This document shows positions 59,227 through 64,000 of a stretch of 64,000 nucleotides of DNA, in pieces (positions within the stretch are counted from its first letter, which is position 1; each line of letters begins with the position of its first letter). The DNA comes from Falciphora oryzae (lineage: Eukaryota > Ascomycota > Sordariomycetes > Magnaporthales > Magnaporthaceae). The notes below the pieces were generated by a model that was given only the letters and a program-made list of their open reading frames with translations, did not search any database and was not told the origin of the DNA. The stretch is from contig JNVV01000001.1 of assembly GCA_000733355.1 (NCBI GenBank), forward strand, positions 2,562,219 through 2,626,218, given 5' to 3'. A program made the position numbers and the translations under genes.

Positions 59227-60414
59227 TCAGAACACACAGCCAGCTTCTCAAAACATGCAGCCAGCCCTGCATTTTGTCCTGTGCGACCTTCCTGCCACTT
59301 GGACACAGACTGCACCCCGAGACTTCGCCCAAGATATCCCGTGGAAGATGCCATCGGAGCATTCCTGTCCTTCCAGCTGTATAGAAGCCAACTCCAGGAA
59401 TGAGACGAGAACAATCGTGGTGTCCTGGACAAGATCACTGATCGGTCGTGAGCCACTCAAGGCCAACTTGATCAAGTATCAAGCGTTGCTGGTAACGTCA
59501 CACTTTACTTTTGCAGTGTTTCTTTTCATGCTCTGTCCATCTCGATGCTCGGTCGTGCCATGCTCCTGAAAAAAAGAAGCAGGTGCAAGACAACAATGTC
59601 CCCAAGTTCCAATCGTATATCTCGTCAATCATGTTCTTCTAGTCCCCCGGATTATCGTGTCACACCACGAGACGAGTGTCTTCTCCGGTATTTTGTCGTC
59701 ATTTCCAGTTCTTTCATGTTGGTCAGCGTCATCAAAATCGCATTCGAGGAGCTATAGTGAGATCTTCACTACAAAACGGCGGCGCAGCCTTGGGAACGTT
59801 GAACCGTTTTGATCATTAGACTCGTCAAGGTTATCAAGACGTGCGCGCGAGGAAAATCAAAGCAGGAGAAGCCAAAGAGGAGAAAGAAACGCCAAGCGGC
59901 TTTCGTCACCGTTCCCGAATTCCCGCGCCTTTTGCTTTCACCCCCAAGTATGAAACGCAAATAAGATCCGGAGCAGAGCCGCGGAGATCAACGCAGGAAA
60001 ATCGCAATGTGCAAAGATCAACCAAGTGGTCTTGTCTTGACAAGAACGCCGCATTTCGCATTGTCTCTTCTTTCTCATTATTACACGACACGCCCGGTCC
60101 CATATTTCCCTTTCCTTACAACAACGCCACAGGGATCGTCTATGACCACCAACCAAACTTTGAAAAACAAAAGAGCCGACACTCGTACAGGATCATATAT
60201 TCGCAGGCGGGGGAAATAAAAATTAATGTTCAAAAGAAAAGGTAAAAACAGGAGAAAAGTCGAAGCATCGCCCGCAACACCCCGAGTCCGACCGATAAAC
60301 GACGGAACGAGATGTGAAGCGATGGCTTCTATTACTAGACATCACCCGACTCGCTCAGGCCCCGAGAGGGCCGAGAGCAGAGACGGCGTGTCACAATGGG
60401 AAGATAAAGAATGT

Positions 60415-62312
60415 TTAGAAGCTGAGGCCCCGGACGGCACGGTGCCTGCGAGGAGCAACAGGGGGCGTGTACATGGCACCATTGTAGACGGTGTCAGGGA
60501 CGGTGATGAAGCCGGTGGTGTCAAGCGGGTTGGCCGTGTTGCCGGCGGCATTGCCAGCGATCGGGCGGCCCAGCTTCTGGCACGCGGCGACGTGGTCGGC
60601 AGGGAAGGTCTTGCCGCGGAGCTTCTCGGGAGCCTCGATGATGGTGGCGGTCAGGCCCATCTCGACGTGCCACTCGATGTGGCAGTGGAACAGGAAGACT
60701 CCCGGGTTAGTGGCCTTGAAGCGCAGGACGACGTACGAGTTGGCGTTGACATGGACGACGTCGCGCATGGGGGGCTTCTTGTTGAAGCCACCCGAGCGGC
60801 CGGGCCAGATGCCAGTGTTGGACTTGGGGCGCTCCAGGACCTGGAAGTGGTGGCCGTGAAGGTGGAAGGGGTGGATGGCGGCATCGATGTTGTTCACGAC
60901 GATGTCGACGACCTGGCCGTAGGGGACGATGAAGGGCAGGACCCGGCCGTAGACGGCAGGGTTGGTGTTGTGCTCACCGACAGTGGCGGCAGTGTACAGC
61001 ACGGGGGTCTTCTGCGGGATGTAGGTCTGGTTGTTGAAGCAGGCGCGCGGGTAGCCGTTGGCATCGCGGCAGAACTCGAAGTTCAGCTTGATGACCTGAT
61101 CAGGAGCCGGCAGGATGTCGGCATCATCGTAGGGCTTCAGGTGGGCGTCGTTCTGGGGATTCCACTTGGGGACGGTGAACTGGGTCAGAGGCTTCTTGTT
61201 GTCCATGACCAGGTGACCGGTGAAGTTAAGGGGCCAGACTGGGTTGAGCTCGAAGTCCCTGTTCTGGTCGAGCGAGAAGAAGATGGGGTAGTTGCGGGAG
61301 TCGCGCTCGATGCAGCTGATGAGCACGTCGAAGCGCTGCGAGGGCGAGATGCGGATCTGGTAGGCCTGCTCCTGCTTGACGTAGGCGCCGTCGTTCATGA
61401 TGATCTGCATAGTGTGCGAGTCGAACTGCAGCATGGCCGAGGCGAAGGCTCCGAAGTTGATGACACGGAACCGGTACGTCTTGCCCTTGACGAAGTTGTA
61501 TTTGCCATCGCCGCCCTCGTTGACGATGATGCTGTTGGGGAAGGGAGGCGCAAAGCGAACGTTGGAGGGCTGCAGCATGTTGCGGACCAGCCCCAGTGTC
61601 TCAGAGTGGTACCTAGAGAGCGATTGAGTTAGCGAATCTGCTATCCGCGTTCAAAACTTGGAGATCATATTCAAACTTACCAGTCAGAGACGGTCAGGAT
61701 GACCTCCTCATCGTACTTGCCCTTGTACGGGTCGTTCGGGTCGTCGACGATAAGCGGGCCGCGCAGGCCGTCGGGGTACTGACCCATGGTGTGCGAGTGA
61801 TCTAGTGGGAGAGGCGCATGTCAGTCAGGGCCTTCTGCATGCATCCGATCAATCAGGGGAAGAAATGCATACACCAATATGTGCCAGGGGCATCGGCCTA
61901 TCGTTGATAATTATATCATGTTAGCCGTTGACCGTTGACCAATACCAAACAGGCATCATGAGGGGACACATACGACAAACTGATAGGTCAGGGTATCGCC
62001 AGGCGGCAGAGGGCACTGGGTGACGCCCGAGGCGCCATCCATCTCGTTGGTGCTGATCTGGTTGATGCCATGGAAGTGCAGACCCGTGGTCTGGTTGCCC
62101 AGGTTGTTCCTGATCTTGACAACGACCGTGTCACCGACGGCGGCACGGATGGGCGGGCAGGGCCACTTGTTGTTGACACCGATGACGGGGCGGGAGAAGC
62201 CATCAGGCGCCGCCCGGACCCAGTCGATCGTCCAGTCGTACGTGACGGTCGCGGCGCTAGCCACGGCTGCCAGGCTGGAGAGGCCCAGCGTAGCGAGCGA
62301 GGACACACGCAT
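60415..62312 (-). CDS. Secreted multicopper oxidase (conidial pigment oxidase / laccase-like)
   Basis: Predicted extracellular copper oxidase that couples oxidation of a phenolic substrate, probably DHN or a related naphthol, to O2 reduction during wall pigmentation. Exons (minus) 62312-61974, 61897-61873, 61801-61681 and 61612-60415 give 560 residues; introns of 76, 71 and 68 nt all carry CTAAC/CTGAC branch sites. A signal peptide covers about residues 1-20. Copper ligand motifs are HFHG (H79, H81), WYHSH (H123, H125), HPFHLHGH (H409, H412, H414) and HCHIEWH (H471, C472, H473, H477). Residue Cys+10 is Leu482, so the type-1 site has a non-coordinating axial residue. No C-terminal membrane anchor is visible, which argues against a Fet3-type plasma-membrane ferroxidase. 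Exon 2 is only 25 nt. It lies 10.6 kb from the synthase and on the same strand. The substrate is inferred from context; ferroxidase-like or other phenol oxidase roles remain possible. Confidence 0.92.
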
Positions 62313-62561
62313 GGCTGCGGTGTGTGGAGAAAGGAAAAATAAAATTACTAGAGGACGATCAATAAAGGGAGTAACAACGGGGGGATAACCAGCGAAGGGA
62401 CGCGAGGCCCGTGTCAAGCGAGTGAACACGAGGAGCCCGGACTAAGACGTCGACCAGGGAGGTGGGGAAGACAAGAAAACCCAGGGGGCAGGAGAAACCT
62501 TTGCGACTGCACGAGTGACGATCTCTCAAACCACGAGCCATGTGGGCGGGGAGAAGGCACG

Positions 62562-62567
62562 TTTATA
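62562..62567 (-). promoter_or_regulatory. TATA element of the multicopper oxidase gene
   Basis: TATAAA on the minus strand about 250 bases upstream of the ATG at 62312, in a GC-rich context. Confidence 0.4.
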
Positions 62568-64000
62568 ACGACGTCGATGGGCCTGCTATTTTTTTTCCAT
62601 GCTCGACGAGGTGGATGCCAAGCCAATGGAGCGTGAGCCTGCCCAGAGGCAGCCTAGACTCAGCGACGAGCCACACAGGCTGCCAAGGTTCAGTGCCGTG
62701 TCGGGCTAGCGGCATCCATGTCTTCGAATTCGAAAGGGAGGAGGCCCGTCCGAACCCCCTCGCGGGCCCAGGGTTGGGCTACGGAGCCTGTGGGGCTTGA
62801 GGCTGAGATGGCAGGATGGTGGTGGGAGCTATGAGTTGTGTGAATCCTGGGCCAAGGTAGCAACAGCCTCTATTGCGTGGCTGCAGGACGGATGTCCGTT
62901 TTCTTACCTGCGCAGCGTGGGTCAACGCTCGTATNNNNNNNNNNNNNNNNNNNNNNNNNNNNNNNNNNNNNNNNNNNNNNNNNNNNNNNNNNNNNNNNNN
63001 NNNNNNNNNNNNNNNNNNNNNNNNNNNNNNNNNNNNNNNNNNNNNNNNNNNNNNNNNNNNNNNNNNNNNNNNNNNNNNNNNNNNNNNNNNNNNNNNNNNN
63101 NNNNNNTGGTCTGGACGTGCGGATGTCTCCGAGGCCTATTCCAACTTCCACCTCAGACATTGCCTCATGGTCGGTGTGCCCGCGCTTGCTGGCCGCCAAG
63201 GACCCAAGACCCGAAGTTCGTTTCTATCAACTCAGCCAACCCGTTCCAGCCAACTAGCTAGCTTCTCGCGAACAGGTCGATATCCTATTTGGGGAGCAGG
63301 AGCAGAGGCTTGGTGCCGCCGGTAGAGCTGACGCAGGAGCGGGAACAGAGGGCAGGGTTCCGGGGGAGGATCCGTCCGTTGACAGCCGCTTCTCTCCTCG
63401 TTTCCGCCACAGTATATGGTGCTTACTCCGTACTATAGCAGATGCGGTGGAAGGTTTCCCCAGAAGCCAACAGGCGTCGAAGCCGACAATGGGTCCCGAT
63501 GCGGAAACATGTCCTGGGCCGACGGCCACTGAGCACACAGCAAAGCAGACGTGCCTGCATGCGGTTGGTGCTGCGGCAGGGGTCATGTCCTCTCAATGGC
63601 GGGATTTATTAGGCCAAGATTATGATGCATGTGCATATCGAAAACTGTCTCGATACCATCGAGTCACCGCCTCCCCTGCTGAGAGCATGTAAGACGCAAA
63701 ACGCAAAGAAGCGAGAAACAAAAACAAAGAGGCCTGCTCAAGAAGAAGCGGTGCGTGCGCGCGAGGACGCTGGTTGCTCGATGAGCTGGGCTGAGAACTG
63801 AGCCTGGCGGGCGCTGTCACCTGGAACTGGGGCGGGCTGGTGGCGCTAGGATGGGATATTTGCGTCTCGGTTTCTCCTTGCTTCTGCATTCTTTCTTTCC
63901 CGATCCGCGGCATCCACTAGCTCGCCGTTTTTGCTGTGCTGAGCCAGCGCTGGCGCCCGAGCATGGATGGGCCTGGAAGGGGCGTGTGTATGCGATAGGT
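62568..64000. other. Region upstream of the oxidase gene to the window end
   Basis: No recognisable gene. The part nearest the oxidase is presumably its promoter. It is interrupted by the assembly gap at 62935-63106, so promoter elements or part of a neighbouring gene could be missing. Confidence 0.5.
62935..63106. other. Assembly gap (172 N)
   Basis: 172 consecutive N bases. The length may be an estimate from read pairing rather than a measured size. Confidence 0.98.

Larger units (their letters stand above)
49923..60414. other. Gene-poor spacer between the synthase and oxidase genes
   Basis: About 10.5 kb with no recognisable gene. The side next to 49,923 is the synthase promoter; the side next to 60,414 is downstream of the oxidase stop and A/T-rich, so probably 3' UTR. 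Poly-T tracts occur at 50245 and 58459 and a (TCG)n repeat near 59195. Many pyrimidine-rich blocks occur at 53,400-58,900. Open frames are short or low-complexity (Ser/Pro/Arg-rich), with none resembling scytalone dehydratase or a second naphthol reductase. Confidence 0.5.

Noticed and set aside
60226..61632. Plus-strand open frame (468 codons) opposite the oxidase
   Set aside because: Antisense shadow of the copper-oxidase exon; Val/Gly/Asp-rich with no domain.

Overview
The window is filamentous ascomycete (Pezizomycotina) nuclear DNA. Short GT-AG introns (68-146 nt) carry CTAAC/CTGAC-type branch points, coding exons are rich in G and C at third codon positions, and the gene families are fungal. 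The gene set matches a 1,8-dihydroxynaphthalene (DHN) melanin locus of Sordariomycetes. From memory, the content and order resemble the Magnaporthe/Pyricularia melanin cluster (PIG1 - tetrahydroxynaphthalene reductase - Zn2Cys6 factor - ALB1 polyketide synthase - pigment oxidase). A Magnaporthales-like organism is therefore my best guess, but this is inference.

Layout: 1-6610 has no recognisable gene. A CMR1/PIG1-type regulator with two C2H2 fingers plus a Zn2Cys6 motif lies at 6611-9812 (+, four exons). A tetrahydroxynaphthalene reductase (SDR family) lies at 16236-17123 (+, two exons). An intronless AflR-type Zn2Cys6 regulator lies at 29095-30423 (-). A 2170-residue non-reducing polyketide synthase (SAT-KS-AT-PT-ACP-ACP-TE) lies at 43034-49805 (-, four exons). 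A secreted multicopper oxidase lies at 60415-62312 (-, four exons). A 172-base assembly gap sits at 62935-63106.

Inferred pathway: the synthase makes 1,3,6,8-tetrahydroxynaphthalene, the reductase converts it to scytalone, and the secreted oxidase probably polymerises the final naphthol or a related pigment in the wall. The two transcription factors are the likely local regulators. Scytalone dehydratase and a separate trihydroxynaphthalene reductase were not found here and would have to be encoded elsewhere.

The genes are unusually far apart: the spacers are about 6.4, 12.0, 12.6 and 10.6 kb. They hold homopolymer A/T tracts of 18-30 nt, microsatellites, a pentanucleotide-like minisatellite, recurring TACCTAGGTA-type palindromes and one decayed tRNA-like cloverleaf. 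I recognise no protein gene in them. I saw no clearly new biological system. The most useful leads are the expanded cluster architecture, the second (AflR-type) regulator, possible alternative forms of the CMR1-type factor, and the tRNA-like relic.
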